A stretch of DNA of 7,222 nt from the NCBI GenBank assembly GCA_018780025.1, contig JADMKH010000185.1, positions 1 to 7,222 on the forward strand, written 5' to 3'. Origin of the DNA: Thiobacillus sp. GTDB lineage: Bacteria > Pseudomonadota > Gammaproteobacteria > Burkholderiales > Thiobacillaceae. Shown here piece after piece: positions 1 through 7,136 of the stretch. Position 1 is the first letter of the stretch, and each line of letters opens with the position of its first letter. Below the pieces are notes generated by a model. That model was not told the DNA's origin, searched no databases, and was given only the letters and a program-made list of their open reading frames with translations. A program made the position numbers and the translations under genes.

Positions 1-810
1 GCCGACGTCGCCCATGAAGACTTCGGCCGGGTAGGCGTTGAACCACAGGAAGGCGAGTCCGGCGCCCGCCATCGCGGCGCAGAAAATGGCAAGTTCGCCG
101 GCGCCCGGAATAAAGGGCACGCCCAGGTATTTGGAAAACACCGCATTACCGGCAACGTAGGCAAACAACGCGAGGGCGGACGCCACCATCACGGTCGGCA
201 GGATCGCCAGGCCGTCGAGGCCGTCGGTCAGGTTGACCGCGTTGCTGGAGCCAACGATGACAAAGTAGGTCAGCGCAATAAACGCCACGGCCGACAGCGA
301 CAGCGTCGCGTGTTTCAGGAAGGGAATGATGAGTTCGGTGTGCGCCGGCAGGCTGGCGTTGTGCCACAGGTAGGCCGCCACAGCCAGTCCGATCACCGAC
401 TGCCAGAAATATTTCCAGCGCGAGGGCAGGCCGCGCGAATTCTTTTCCACCACCTTGCGCCAGTCGTCGACCCAGCCGATGATGCCGAATCCCGCCAGGG
501 TGAACAACGCCACCCAGACATAATCATTCGACAAATCCGCCCACAACAGCGTGGTGATCGTGACCGACACCAGAATCAGCGCGCCGCCCATGGTCGGCGT
601 GCCAGCCTTGACCAAATGGGTTTGCGGGCCATCGCTGCGCACCGACTGACCGATTTTCAGCGCGGCAAGCTTGCGAATGACCGCCGGACCGACGATGAAT
701 GAAATCGTCAATGCCGTGAGCGTGGCCAGCACCGCGCGCAGCGTCAGGTAATTGAAGACGTTGAATGCCCGGATGTCCTGGCCAAGGTATTGAAATAACC
801 AAAGCAGCAT
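1..810 (-). CDS. mraY: MraY, phospho-N-acetylmuramoyl-pentapeptide transferase (lipid I synthase), 3' end cut by the window
   Basis: MraY is the polytopic inner-membrane enzyme that moves phospho-MurNAc-pentapeptide from UDP onto undecaprenyl phosphate, making lipid I. Reading from the ATG at 810 gives 270 uninterrupted codons to the window edge; the family is about 360 residues, so roughly the last quarter is missing. The protein begins MLLWLFQYLG. Landmarks seen: TPTMGG near residue 71, the Asp pair of GWVDDWRK at residues 115-116, the NAVNLTDGLDGLA loop near 190, and NAYPAEVFMGDVG at the edge with Asp268. These match the catalytic and Mg-binding Asp positions known in the E. coli enzyme (115, 116, 267). 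Many hydrophobic stretches fit transmembrane helices. The later His-rich loop of the family lies outside the window. The start is 1 base after the murF stop, with AAGGA (819-823) 8 bases upstream. Identification is secure; only the C-terminus is unseen. Confidence 0.97.
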   Translation of the reverse strand, partial: MLLWLFQYLGQDIRAFNVFNYLTLRAVLATLTALTISFIVGPAVIRKLAALKIGQSVRSDGPQTHLVKAGTPTMGGALILVSVTITTLLWADLSNDYVWVALFTLAGFGIIGWVDDWRKVVEKNSRGLPSRWKYFWQSVIGLAVAAYLWHNASLPAHTELIIPFLKHATLSLSAVAFIALTYFVIVGSSNAVNLTDGLDGLAILPTVMVASALALFAYVAGNAVFSKYLGVPFIPGAGELAIFCAAMAGAGLAFLWFNAYPAEVFMGDVG

Positions 811-811
811 G

Positions 812-2194
812 TCAGTTTTCCTTGTGTCCAGGCTGTAAAGCCATCGGGTGCTCCATAAAACTTTGCACTACGCGTTCCATCTGCATGAAGCGCGAACCTT
901 TCACCAGCACCGTGGTTTCGGCTGTCAGTTCGTTCTCAAGTTCGGCCAGCAGTTCCTGGATGCGATCGAAATGCATCGCTCCGGCGCCGAATGCGCCGAC
1001 CGTTTCCTTCGTTAGCTCGCCCAGCGCCAGCAGGCGGTCGACCCCGGCGGCGCGCGCGGCGAGGCCAATCTGCGCATGCATGGCGCCAGCGTCTTCTCCC
1101 AGCTCGCCCATGTCGCCCAGCACCAGCACTTTCTTGCCGGCATGCTGCGCCAGCACCGCCAGTGCGGCTTTGACCGAATCGGGATTGGCGTTGTAGGTGT
1201 CGTCGATGAAGGTGCTGCCGTGCAGCGCGGCCTTTCGTTGCAGGCGACCTTTCACCCCGCTAAAGCCAGACAGGCCCGCGACGATGCTGCGGTGACTGAC
1301 ATCGAGCGCAAAGGCCGCGGTCGCAGCCGCGAGCGCGTTCATCACGTTATGTTCGCCGGGCACCTGCAGCGCGATGTCCAGGGTGGCATTGGGCAGCACC
1401 AGCGTCAGCGCGGCGCCGTATTCGGTGGGCTGGTAGCGCCCGCGCACGGCCGCCGGATGGGTCAGACCGAAGTCGGTCACGCTGCGTTGCGCGTTGAGCT
1501 CGCGCCACAGCCAGGCATGGGGGTCATCGGCGTTGAACACGGCAATGCCCGCGCCCGCCAAGCCGTTAAAAATTTCGCCCTTGGCGCGTGCGATGTTTTC
1601 AACCGAACCCAGAAAGCCGATATGCGCCGTCATGGCGTTATTGACCACCGCCACATCGGGACGTGCCAGCCGCGTCAGATAATCGATTTCGCCCGCATGG
1701 TTCATGCCCATTTCGAACACGGCATACTGATGCGTCTCGCGCAGGCGCAGCAGCATCAGCGGCAGGCCAATGTCGTTGTTGAGGTTGCCTTCGGTGTGGA
1801 GCACGGCCGCATCCGAGCCGGCCTCCACGCGCAAAATAGCCGCCAGCATTTCCTTCACCGTGGTTTTGCCGTTGCTGCCGGTCACCGCCACCACCGGCAG
1901 ACTGAAACGCGCGCGCCAGGCCGCAGCCAGTTTGCCGAGCGCCAGCCGCGTGTCGTCGACCCGGATGGCCTCTGCAATGTCGGGGGCTTGGGCACGGTCG
2001 AGCACCACCCCCACCGCGCCCTGCTGCAAGGCCTGGGCGGCGAAGGCGCCGCCGTCGAATGTGTCGCCGCGCAAGGCGATGAACAGATCGCCCGGCTGGA
2101 TCGCGCGGCTGTCGGTGGACACGCGCAGCACGTCGGCATCGGTGCCGTTGAATGGCACCTCCAGCATGGCGGCCGCTTCGCTCAGACGCATCAT
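812..2194 (-). CDS. murF: MurF, UDP-MurNAc-tripeptide--D-Ala-D-Ala ligase
   Basis: MurF is the cytoplasmic ATP-dependent ligase that adds D-Ala-D-Ala to UDP-MurNAc-tripeptide, the last soluble step before MraY. With the ATG at 2194 it is 460 aa, a usual length. Domain order is as expected: an N-terminal substrate domain with STDSR (26-30), a central ATPase domain with P-loop GSNGKTT (106-112) and EMGMNHAGEI (161-170), then EHNVMNALAA (281-290), and a C-terminal domain with DDTYNANPDS (331-340), LGDMGELG (359-366) and KGSRFMQME (432-440). An in-frame GTG at 2200 would add two residues but lies only 1 base from the GGAGG at 2202-2206, while the ATG at 2194 has 7-base spacing and forms an ATGA overlap with the murE stop. 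A second ATG at 2191 is also possible. The stop is 1 base before the mraY start, so the two are probably coupled. Confidence 0.97.
   Translation of the reverse strand: MMRLSEAAAMLEVPFNGTDADVLRVSTDSRAIQPGDLFIALRGDTFDGGAFAAQALQQGAVGVVLDRAQAPDIAEAIRVDDTRLALGKLAAAWRARFSLPVVAVTGSNGKTTVKEMLAAILRVEAGSDAAVLHTEGNLNNDIGLPLMLLRLRETHQYAVFEMGMNHAGEIDYLTRLARPDVAVVNNAMTAHIGFLGSVENIARAKGEIFNGLAGAGIAVFNADDPHAWLWRELNAQRSVTDFGLTHPAAVRGRYQPTEYGAALTLVLPNATLDIALQVPGEHNVMNALAAATAAFALDVSHRSIVAGLSGFSGVKGRLQRKAALHGSTFIDDTYNANPDSVKAALAVLAQHAGKKVLVLGDMGELGEDAGAMHAQIGLAARAAGVDRLLALGELTKETVGAFGAGAMHFDRIQELLAELENELTAETTVLVKGSRFMQMERVVQSFMEHPMALQPGHKEN
819..823 (-). promoter_or_regulatory. mraY ribosome binding site (AAGGA) at the murF 3' end
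   Basis: AAGGA in the last codons of murF lies 8 bases before the mraY ATG at 810, supporting that start. The next upstream codons belong to murF. Confidence 0.7.
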
Positions 2195-3672
2195 GTCCAC
2201 GCCTCCAGCGCCTTGTTGGCCACCGCCACATCGGAGAAAGGCAAGCGTTCTCCGGCGATTTCCTGATAGTCCTCATGGCCCTTGCCGGCGATCAACACGA
2301 CATCGCCCTGATGCGCGCCGCCGATTGCCTCGAAAATGGCGCGCGCCCGATCCGGCTCGATGCGTGACTTGTCGGTTGCTCCTGCCAGAACTTCATTGAT
2401 GATGTGCTGCGGATCCTCATTGCGCGGATTATCGCTGGTGATCCAGACTTCATCCGCGCCTGCTGCCGCGATTTGCCCCATCAGCGGCCGTTTGCCTTTG
2501 TCGCGATTGCCGCCGCAGCCGAACACGCAAATGAGGCGGCCGCCGCTGACAATTTCACGCAGGGTGGCGAGCACTTTTTCCAGCGCATCGGGAGTGTGGG
2601 CATAGTCCACCACCACCAGCGGATGCATATTGCCGCCCAGAGTCTGCATCCGCCCCGGCGGCGGGGTGATGTGCGTCAACGCCTGGCATGCATCCTCCAG
2701 TTTCACGTCCGAAACCAGCAGCGTGGCGAGCGCGGCCAGCACATTGGCGGCATTGAAGCGGCCCAGCAGCGGTACCTCCATCTCGGCATTGCCCCAGTCC
2801 GTGCGCACCTGAAGATGCAGGCCGGATTGCGACAAACGCAGCGTGTCGCCCACCACGGCGCCACGCTGGAAGCCGTAGCCAGCGACGCGTGCAGCATTCA
2901 CCTCACTCTCCAGCCGCTGACCGAAGGGGTCGTCGACGTTCAACACCACCCAATCCAGCCCCGGCCAGCTGAACAACCGCGCCTTGGCATTGGCGTAGTT
3001 GTCCATATTCCCGTGGTAATCGAGATGGTCGCGTGACAGGTTGGTCAGCACCGCGACATTGAAAGCGGTGCCGTTGACCCGCCCCTGCTCAAGCCCGTGC
3101 GATGACACTTCCATCGCGCATGCCACGGCGCCCTGCTTGCGGTATTTGGCCAGGCGCTGCTGCAATTCGATCGCATCGGGCGTGGTGTTGAGCGCGGGCG
3201 TCAGCGCACCCGGAAAACCGTTTCCCACGGTGCCGATGACCGCGATTTTCTGGCCCAGTTGGGAAAAAGCCTGCGCAACCCAGTGCGCCACCGAGGTTTT
3301 TCCGTTGGTCCCGGTAATGCCGATCATGTGCATCGCACGCGACGGCTCGCCGTAAACATACGCGGCAATTTCGCCGATGCGGTTTTTCAGTCCGACCACC
3401 CCGGCGTTGGGAATGCCCAGCGCCGGATCCCATTGGTGATGATCGGCCTCCCACAGCACGCCATCGACGCGCTGCGCGACTGCCTGAACAATAAAGTCGC
3501 GGCCATCGCGCGTCTCGCCCGGGTAGGCCGCAAAAACCACGCCCGGCGCGGATTTGCGGCTGTCGCTCACCAACTCGGTGAGCGGAATGCCCAGCCGTTC
3601 CAGAATGTGCCGCACGGATTCCTGGCGGCGCGGCGATTCGGAAGCGGCGGATTGCAGGTCGGCTTGAGCCAT
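2191..3672 (-). CDS. murE: MurE, UDP-MurNAc-L-Ala-D-Glu--meso-diaminopimelate ligase
   Basis: MurE is the cytoplasmic ligase that adds the third stem-peptide residue to UDP-MurNAc-L-Ala-D-Glu. From the ATG at 3672 it is 493 aa, typical of the family. Seen in order: VSDSR (35-39) in the uridine-binding domain, P-loop GTNGKTS (121-127), NTTPDA (162-167), MEVSSHGL (187-194), LSRDHLDYHG (212-221), the Lys of NAKARLF (Lys230, equivalent to the carbamylated lysine of the family), DYAHTPDAL (356-364), CGGNRDKGKRP (386-396), DNPRNEDP (414-421) and AGKGHEDYQ (462-470). DNPR is the known signature for meso-diaminopimelate, as opposed to L-lysine, so a Gram-negative-type A1-gamma peptidoglycan is inferred. 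The ATG overlaps the ftsI TGA by one base (TGATG). A GTG at 3675 is an alternative start one residue longer, and AGGTGG (3682-3687) suits either. The gene ends in an ATGA overlap with murF. Confidence 0.97.
   Translation of the reverse strand: MAQADLQSAASESPRRQESVRHILERLGIPLTELVSDSRKSAPGVVFAAYPGETRDGRDFIVQAVAQRVDGVLWEADHHQWDPALGIPNAGVVGLKNRIGEIAAYVYGEPSRAMHMIGITGTNGKTSVAHWVAQAFSQLGQKIAVIGTVGNGFPGALTPALNTTPDAIELQQRLAKYRKQGAVACAMEVSSHGLEQGRVNGTAFNVAVLTNLSRDHLDYHGNMDNYANAKARLFSWPGLDWVVLNVDDPFGQRLESEVNAARVAGYGFQRGAVVGDTLRLSQSGLHLQVRTDWGNAEMEVPLLGRFNAANVLAALATLLVSDVKLEDACQALTHITPPPGRMQTLGGNMHPLVVVDYAHTPDALEKVLATLREIVSGGRLICVFGCGGNRDKGKRPLMGQIAAAGADEVWITSDNPRNEDPQHIINEVLAGATDKSRIEPDRARAIFEAIGGAHQGDVVLIAGKGHEDYQEIAGERLPFSDVAVANKALEAWT
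2202..2206 (-). promoter_or_regulatory. murF ribosome binding site (GGAGG) inside the murE 3' end
   Basis: GGAGG lies 7 bases before ATG 2194 but only 1 base before GTG 2200, so it decides the murF start in favour of the ATG in the ATGA overlap. Confidence 0.8.
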
Positions 3673-5414
3673 CACAGCCCCCCACCTGCACGCGCCAGCA
3701 GAGGCGGCGTGTTCTGCGTCATTTTGGTGGCGGTTTCGGGCGCATCGGGCGGCAGCCCCAACTGGCGCAAACTCCCCGCCATCACCTGTGCAAAAACAGG
3801 GCCCGCCACGCTGCCACCGTAATAAACGCCGCCAGATGGCTCATCGATCACCACACCAATAATGAGTCGCGGATTGGACGCTGGCGCCATGCCCACGAAA
3901 GAGGACAGATAGCAATCCGACGCGTAGCGGCCATTGACCAGCTTGTGAGCGGTTCCGGTTTTCCCTGCCACGCGATAACCGGGCACCCGGGTCCGCGTGC
4001 CGGTGCCGCCTTCCTGGGTGACCAGTTCCATCATGGCGCGTACTTCACGTGCCACGGCCGGGGAAAACACGCGTTCGCCAACAATTTCCTGCGGCTCGCG
4101 TTTCAGAAACGATAGCGGCATGACTTCGCCATCGTTGGCAAATGCCATGTAGGCGCGCGTCAGTTGCAACAAGCTGACCGACAGGCCGTATCCATAGGCC
4201 ATGGTGGCCTGCTCTACCGGCCGCCAGATGCTGGCATCGCGTAAACGGCCCGCGGATTCTCCAGGAAAACCCGAACCCGGCATCTGGCCAAAACCCGCGC
4301 GGTGCAACACTTCCCAGTGTTGCTGCGGCGTCAGCGTCATCGCCATTTTGACGGCACCGACGTTGCTGGATTTCTGAATGATCTCACTCACCGTCATCTG
4401 CGGGTGGGGATGCTCGTCCCGCACCAGCTTGTTGCCCACCAACCAGGTTTGAGGCGTATCGATGATGCTATCGGGATGAAACAGGCCCCGCTCCAGCACC
4501 GCCGCCGCTACAAATGGCTTGACGGTCGAACCAGGTTCGAACGTATCGATCACTGCGCGGTTACGCATTGAATTGGGGTCGTAATCACGGCGATTGTTCG
4601 GATTAAAGATCGGCTGATTGGCCAGCGCGAGAATTTCGCCGGTCTTGGCGTCGAGCACCACCACGCTGCCACCCTTGGCCTTGTGCGTGGCGATCGCCGC
4701 CGCCAGCTCGCGATGGGCTAGGTACTGGATTTTAAGATCAAGGGCCAGCGCCAGATTGCCGCCCATCTGTGCCGTTTTGATCGGCGCCAGATCGCGTATG
4801 GTATTGCCGCGACGGTCCCGCATGATCTGGCGCTCGCCTTCACGCCCCGCGAGCCAGTCCTGATAGGCGCGCTCAACGCCCTCCTGACCCAGGTCATCCA
4901 CATTGGTAAAGCCGACCACATGGGCCGCCACTTCCCCTGCCGGGTAATAGCGGCGAAACTCCCGCCGCAAATGCAGGCCAGGCACGCCCATAGCCGTAAT
5001 TCTGGCGGCTTGTTCCGGTGTGACCGGACGCCGTACGCTGAATTCGCTACGGCTTTTACGATCCAGCCTGGACGAAAGCTCACGCGCAGGCATATCGAGC
5101 ACCCTGGCCAGATGCGCCCGCTGCTCGCCGGTCAGTTCAAGTTCAGCCGACCGCGCCCACAAGGATTCAACCGGCGTACTGATGGCCAGCAACTGGCCAT
5201 GCCGATCGGCTACCTGCCCGCGATGCGCGGGCAGCGTGAGATTGCGGTTGGCGACCGCATCACCCTTGCCCTGCAGGTAATCGGTATTGAGGCCCTGCAG
5301 ATAGAACGCGCGCCCGGCCACCACCAGCAACCCGCTCAATAGCAGCCCGCCCACCGTTGCCATGCGCCACGGGGCCAGATTCAGCTTGAGGAGTTTGCGG
5401 GTATGGAAATTCAC
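3672..5414 (-). CDS. ftsI: FtsI (PBP3), septal peptidoglycan DD-transpeptidase
   Basis: FtsI is the monofunctional class B penicillin-binding protein that crosslinks septal peptidoglycan in the periplasm, working with FtsW and the FtsQLB complex. The predicted protein is 580 aa, close to the 588 of E. coli. It has a short basic cytoplasmic tail, one membrane anchor at about residues 17-36, and an N-terminal pedestal module with HRGQVADRHGQLLA (64-77) and RRYYPAG (154-160). The transpeptidase domain has the three expected motifs: STVK (296-299, nucleophile Ser296), SSN (349-351) and KTGT (485-488). I chose the GTG at 5414: GGGAGG (5421-5426) lies 6 bases upstream and the start makes a GTGA overlap with the ftsL stop. 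The longer frame from GTG 5429 would start before this ribosome binding site and add only five residues. The Pro/Thr-rich tail (about 555-580) after the catalytic domain looks flexible. No key residue is missing. Confidence 0.96.
   Translation of the reverse strand: MNFHTRKLLKLNLAPWRMATVGGLLLSGLLVVAGRAFYLQGLNTDYLQGKGDAVANRNLTLPAHRGQVADRHGQLLAISTPVESLWARSAELELTGEQRAHLARVLDMPARELSSRLDRKSRSEFSVRRPVTPEQAARITAMGVPGLHLRREFRRYYPAGEVAAHVVGFTNVDDLGQEGVERAYQDWLAGREGERQIMRDRRGNTIRDLAPIKTAQMGGNLALALDLKIQYLAHRELAAAIATHKAKGGSVVVLDAKTGEILALANQPIFNPNNRRDYDPNSMRNRAVIDTFEPGSTVKPFVAAAVLERGLFHPDSIIDTPQTWLVGNKLVRDEHPHPQMTVSEIIQKSSNVGAVKMAMTLTPQQHWEVLHRAGFGQMPGSGFPGESAGRLRDASIWRPVEQATMAYGYGLSVSLLQLTRAYMAFANDGEVMPLSFLKREPQEIVGERVFSPAVAREVRAMMELVTQEGGTGTRTRVPGYRVAGKTGTAHKLVNGRYASDCYLSSFVGMAPASNPRLIIGVVIDEPSGGVYYGGSVAGPVFAQVMAGSLRQLGLPPDAPETATKMTQNTPPLLARAGGGL
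3682..3687 (-). promoter_or_regulatory. murE ribosome binding site (AGGTGG) inside the ftsI 3' end
   Basis: AGGTGG, followed by four further G residues, lies 6 bases from GTG 3675 and 9 bases from ATG 3672. Either start is well placed; I prefer the ATG. Confidence 0.6.
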
Positions 5415-5698
5415 GGCGTGCCTCCCCACGGCTCGACTCGACCGGTTTCAACACGGATGCGTTCCTGTGCAGGCGGAACCAAACCGAGCTGCGTGCGCGC
5501 AAAGGTATCGACCCGTGCCGGATTGGCCCAGGTGCTTTGCTCAAGCTGCAATTTCCCCCATTGCTCCTCAAGGGCGCGCGCTTCTTTTTTCAATCGTTCC
5601 AGTTCCACGAAATACGTGCGCGAGCGGTGTTGCGCCTGAATGACCGCCAGCGCACACACCACCAACACCAAAGCCAGCACCACATTAAGACGGCTCAT
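5411..5698 (-). CDS. ftsL: FtsL, small bitopic division protein
   Basis: FtsL forms the periplasmic FtsQ-FtsL-FtsB complex that recruits and activates FtsWI at the septum. The gene encodes 95 aa: a four-residue cytoplasmic tip, one hydrophobic transmembrane helix (about residues 4-20), then a charged segment with leucines at heptad spacing (Leu36, Leu43, Leu50), which predicts a coiled coil over about 29-55. After it comes RVDTFARTQLGLVPP (62-76), typical of the FtsL C-terminal region. FtsL sequences are poorly conserved, so the call rests on topology, coiled coil, this last motif and its fixed place between rsmH and ftsI. The protein lacks the longer cytoplasmic tail of the 121-residue E. 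coli FtsL. The ATG at 5698 overlaps the rsmH stop as ATGA. The upstream Shine-Dalgarno is weak (GGATG, 5706-5710, 7 bases away), so translation probably depends on coupling to rsmH. Confidence 0.93.
   Translation of the reverse strand: MSRLNVVLALVLVVCALAVIQAQHRSRTYFVELERLKKEARALEEQWGKLQLEQSTWANPARVDTFARTQLGLVPPAQERIRVETGRVEPWGGTP
5421..5426 (-). promoter_or_regulatory. ftsI ribosome binding site (GGGAGG) inside the ftsL 3' end
   Basis: GGGAGG lies 6 bases before GTG 5414 and downstream of the alternative GTG 5429. This fixes the ftsI start at the GTGA overlap with ftsL. Confidence 0.8.
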
Positions 5699-6630
5699 GC
5701 CGCCACATCCATTTTTTCCGCCACGCGCAACACCGCGCTGCGCGCGCGCGGATTAGCCGCCACCTCGGCATCACTGGCGTGCTGCGCGCGCCCAACCAGC
5801 CTCAGACGGCCCGGCTTAAGCATGGCCGCCTGAATAGGCAGACGTCGCGGCGCCTGTTCGCCCTGCGATTCGTCACGCATGTAGCGTTTGACAATGCGAT
5901 CCTCCAGCGAATGAAAGCTGATCACAGCGAGCCGCCCACCCGATTTCAGAAAGTCCACGCATTGCGGCAGTACCTGGCTCAGTTCTTCAAGCTCGCGGTT
6001 GATATAAATCCGTATAGCCTGGAAGCTGCGCGTCGCCGGGTGCTGCCCCGGCTCGCGCCGCTTGACCGTGGCGGCGATGAGGTTCGCCAGTTGCCCGGTG
6101 CTGCGGATGGCTTCTGTTTGCCGTGCCGCAACAATCGCGCGCGCAATCGATTTAGCAAACCGCTCTTCCCCGTAGGTGCGGATGACCTCACTGATCTCTC
6201 CCTCTGATGCCATTGCCAGCCACCCTGCGGCGGACAGCCCGCTGCCCGGATCCATGCGCATGTCGAGCGGCGCATCGAAGCGAAAGCTGAAGCCGCGCGT
6301 GGCGTCATCCAGCTGCGGCGACGACACCCCGATATCCAGCAAAATTCCGTTCACCCGCGCCAACCCCAACTCGCCCAACACCGTATCCAGACGCGAAAAC
6401 GCACTGTGCACCAGTGTCATTCGCGCATCCTGCAAGGCCGCCCCGGCCCGAATGGCGTCCGGGTCGCGATCCAGCGCAATCAACCGTCCTTGCGGACCGA
6501 GTTGCTCAAGAATCAGGCGGCTGTGGCCTCCGCGCCCGAAGGTGGCGTCGACATAAATGCCATCGGACCTGATCGCCAGCGCCGCCACCGCCTCCTGTGC
6601 CAGCACCGGCACATGGGCGGCATCCATCAC
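5695..6630 (-). CDS. rsmH: RsmH (MraW), 16S rRNA C1402 N4-methyltransferase
   Basis: RsmH uses S-adenosylmethionine to methylate N4 of C1402 in 16S rRNA, in the ribosomal P site; with the 2'-O-methylase RsmI it makes m4Cm. The protein is 311 aa, normal for the family. Seen in order: HVPVLAQEAV (6-15), the SAM-binding DATFGRGGH (28-36), IALDRDPDAI (51-60), LLDIGVSSPQLD (97-108), RGFSFR (112-117), MRMDP (124-128), YGEERFAK (153-160), HPATRSFQAIRI (197-208) and SFHSLEDRIVK (238-248). Two starts are possible: GTG 6630 (used here, overlapping the mraZ stop as GTGA, 10 bases from the GGAGG core) and ATG 6627 (TGATG overlap, 13 bases away, 310 aa). Spacing favours GTG and codon strength favours ATG; they differ by one residue. 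The gene ends in an ATGA overlap with ftsL. Its role in a division cluster is conserved but not explained by this sequence. Confidence 0.97.
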   Translation of the reverse strand: MMDAAHVPVLAQEAVAALAIRSDGIYVDATFGRGGHSRLILEQLGPQGRLIALDRDPDAIRAGAALQDARMTLVHSAFSRLDTVLGELGLARVNGILLDIGVSSPQLDDATRGFSFRFDAPLDMRMDPGSGLSAAGWLAMASEGEISEVIRTYGEERFAKSIARAIVAARQTEAIRSTGQLANLIAATVKRREPGQHPATRSFQAIRIYINRELEELSQVLPQCVDFLKSGGRLAVISFHSLEDRIVKRYMRDESQGEQAPRRLPIQAAMLKPGRLRLVGRAQHASDAEVAANPRARSAVLRVAEKMDVAA

Positions 6631-7073
6631 AACGTGAACCCCTCCAGTTCGGGTGGCAGCGCGTCATCGCTAAAGGTGAGCGCCTGCGCCACCTGCGCTT
6701 CCCAGCGCGCCTCGTTCCATAACTCCACCTTGCCGCCCTGGCCCACCAGCACCACGTTTTTATCCAGCTCAGCAAACTTGCGCAGCATCGGCGGCAACAG
6801 CACGCGGCCGGCGCTGTCCATATCCATGTCGTGCGCATAGCCCACGAGCAACTGTTTCAGGCTGCGGGTACGCGGATTGAAATCAGACAAGGCGTTGAGT
6901 TTTTTCTCGATCGGCTCCCATTCGGGCAGCGGATAAAGCAGCAGGCACTGGCTCGGGTCGGCCGTGATGACCACGCGCCCCCCGCCATTCACCAGCAGGG
7001 CGTCACGGTAGCGCGCCGGCACTACAAGCCGGTTCTTGCTATCCAGACTGACCGTCGCAACTCCCCGAAACAT
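6627..7073 (-). CDS. mraZ: MraZ, DNA-binding transcriptional regulator of the dcw cluster
   Basis: MraZ is a nucleoid-associated regulator that forms ring-shaped oligomers and, in E. coli, represses its own operon. The protein is 148 aa (E. coli 152). It has the two tandem AbrB/SpoVT-like halves of the family, each with its DSxxR core: DSKNRLVVPARYRD (11-24) and DSAGRVLLPP (86-95). These conserved Asp/Arg loops are the proposed DNA contacts. I chose ATG 7073, giving MFRGVATVSLDSK, because AGGAG (7079-7083) lies 5 bases upstream. The in-frame GTG at 7079 overlaps that ribosome binding site and is unlikely. The gene is first in the operon, behind a promoter and a TGGGN repeat array that fits an MraZ operator, so autoregulation is inferred. 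Its stop overlaps the rsmH start. Confidence 0.96.
   Translation of the reverse strand: MFRGVATVSLDSKNRLVVPARYRDALLVNGGGRVVITADPSQCLLLYPLPEWEPIEKKLNALSDFNPRTRSLKQLLVGYAHDMDMDSAGRVLLPPMLRKFAELDKNVVLVGQGGKVELWNEARWEAQVAQALTFSDDALPPELEGFTL
6639..6645 (-). promoter_or_regulatory. rsmH ribosome binding site (GGAGGGG) inside the mraZ 3' end
   Basis: This strong Shine-Dalgarno lies in the last codons of mraZ. The GGAGG core is 10 bases from GTG 6630 and 13 from ATG 6627, slightly favouring GTG as the rsmH start. Confidence 0.75.
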
Positions 7074-7078
7074 GCCCA

Positions 7079-7083
7079 CTCCT
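7079..7083 (-). promoter_or_regulatory. mraZ ribosome binding site (AGGAG)
   Basis: AGGAG lies 5 bases before ATG 7073. It overlaps the upstream in-frame GTG (7079), which argues against that GTG as the start. Confidence 0.85.
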
Positions 7084-7136
7084 GATTATTGATTTGGATT
7101 TGACTGAAATTCAGCCGCGATCGGATGGGCACATTC

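Noticed and set aside
310..702. A 130-codon plus-strand frame opposite mraY
   Set aside because: The minus-strand frame encodes continuous MraY sequence with catalytic Asp residues, so the plus-strand frame is a shadow.
1076..2266. A 396-codon open frame on the plus strand, antisense to murF
   Set aside because: It lies wholly opposite a clear murF, is rich in His/Gln/Arg/Ala as expected from the complement of a high-GC gene, and shows no recognisable motif.
1638..2276. A 212-codon minus-strand frame overlapping murF in another frame
   Set aside because: It is an Arg/Gly-rich out-of-frame reading of murF and murE. The murF frame explains the region fully.
3259..3822. A 187-codon plus-strand frame across the murE/ftsI junction
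   Set aside because: It is antisense to two well-supported genes, has no family motif, and its composition is that of a shadow frame.
7125..7131. A TGGGC on the plus strand next to the operator array, as an inverted MraZ box
   Set aside because: It is on the opposite strand to the other boxes. One isolated four-base match is expected by chance.
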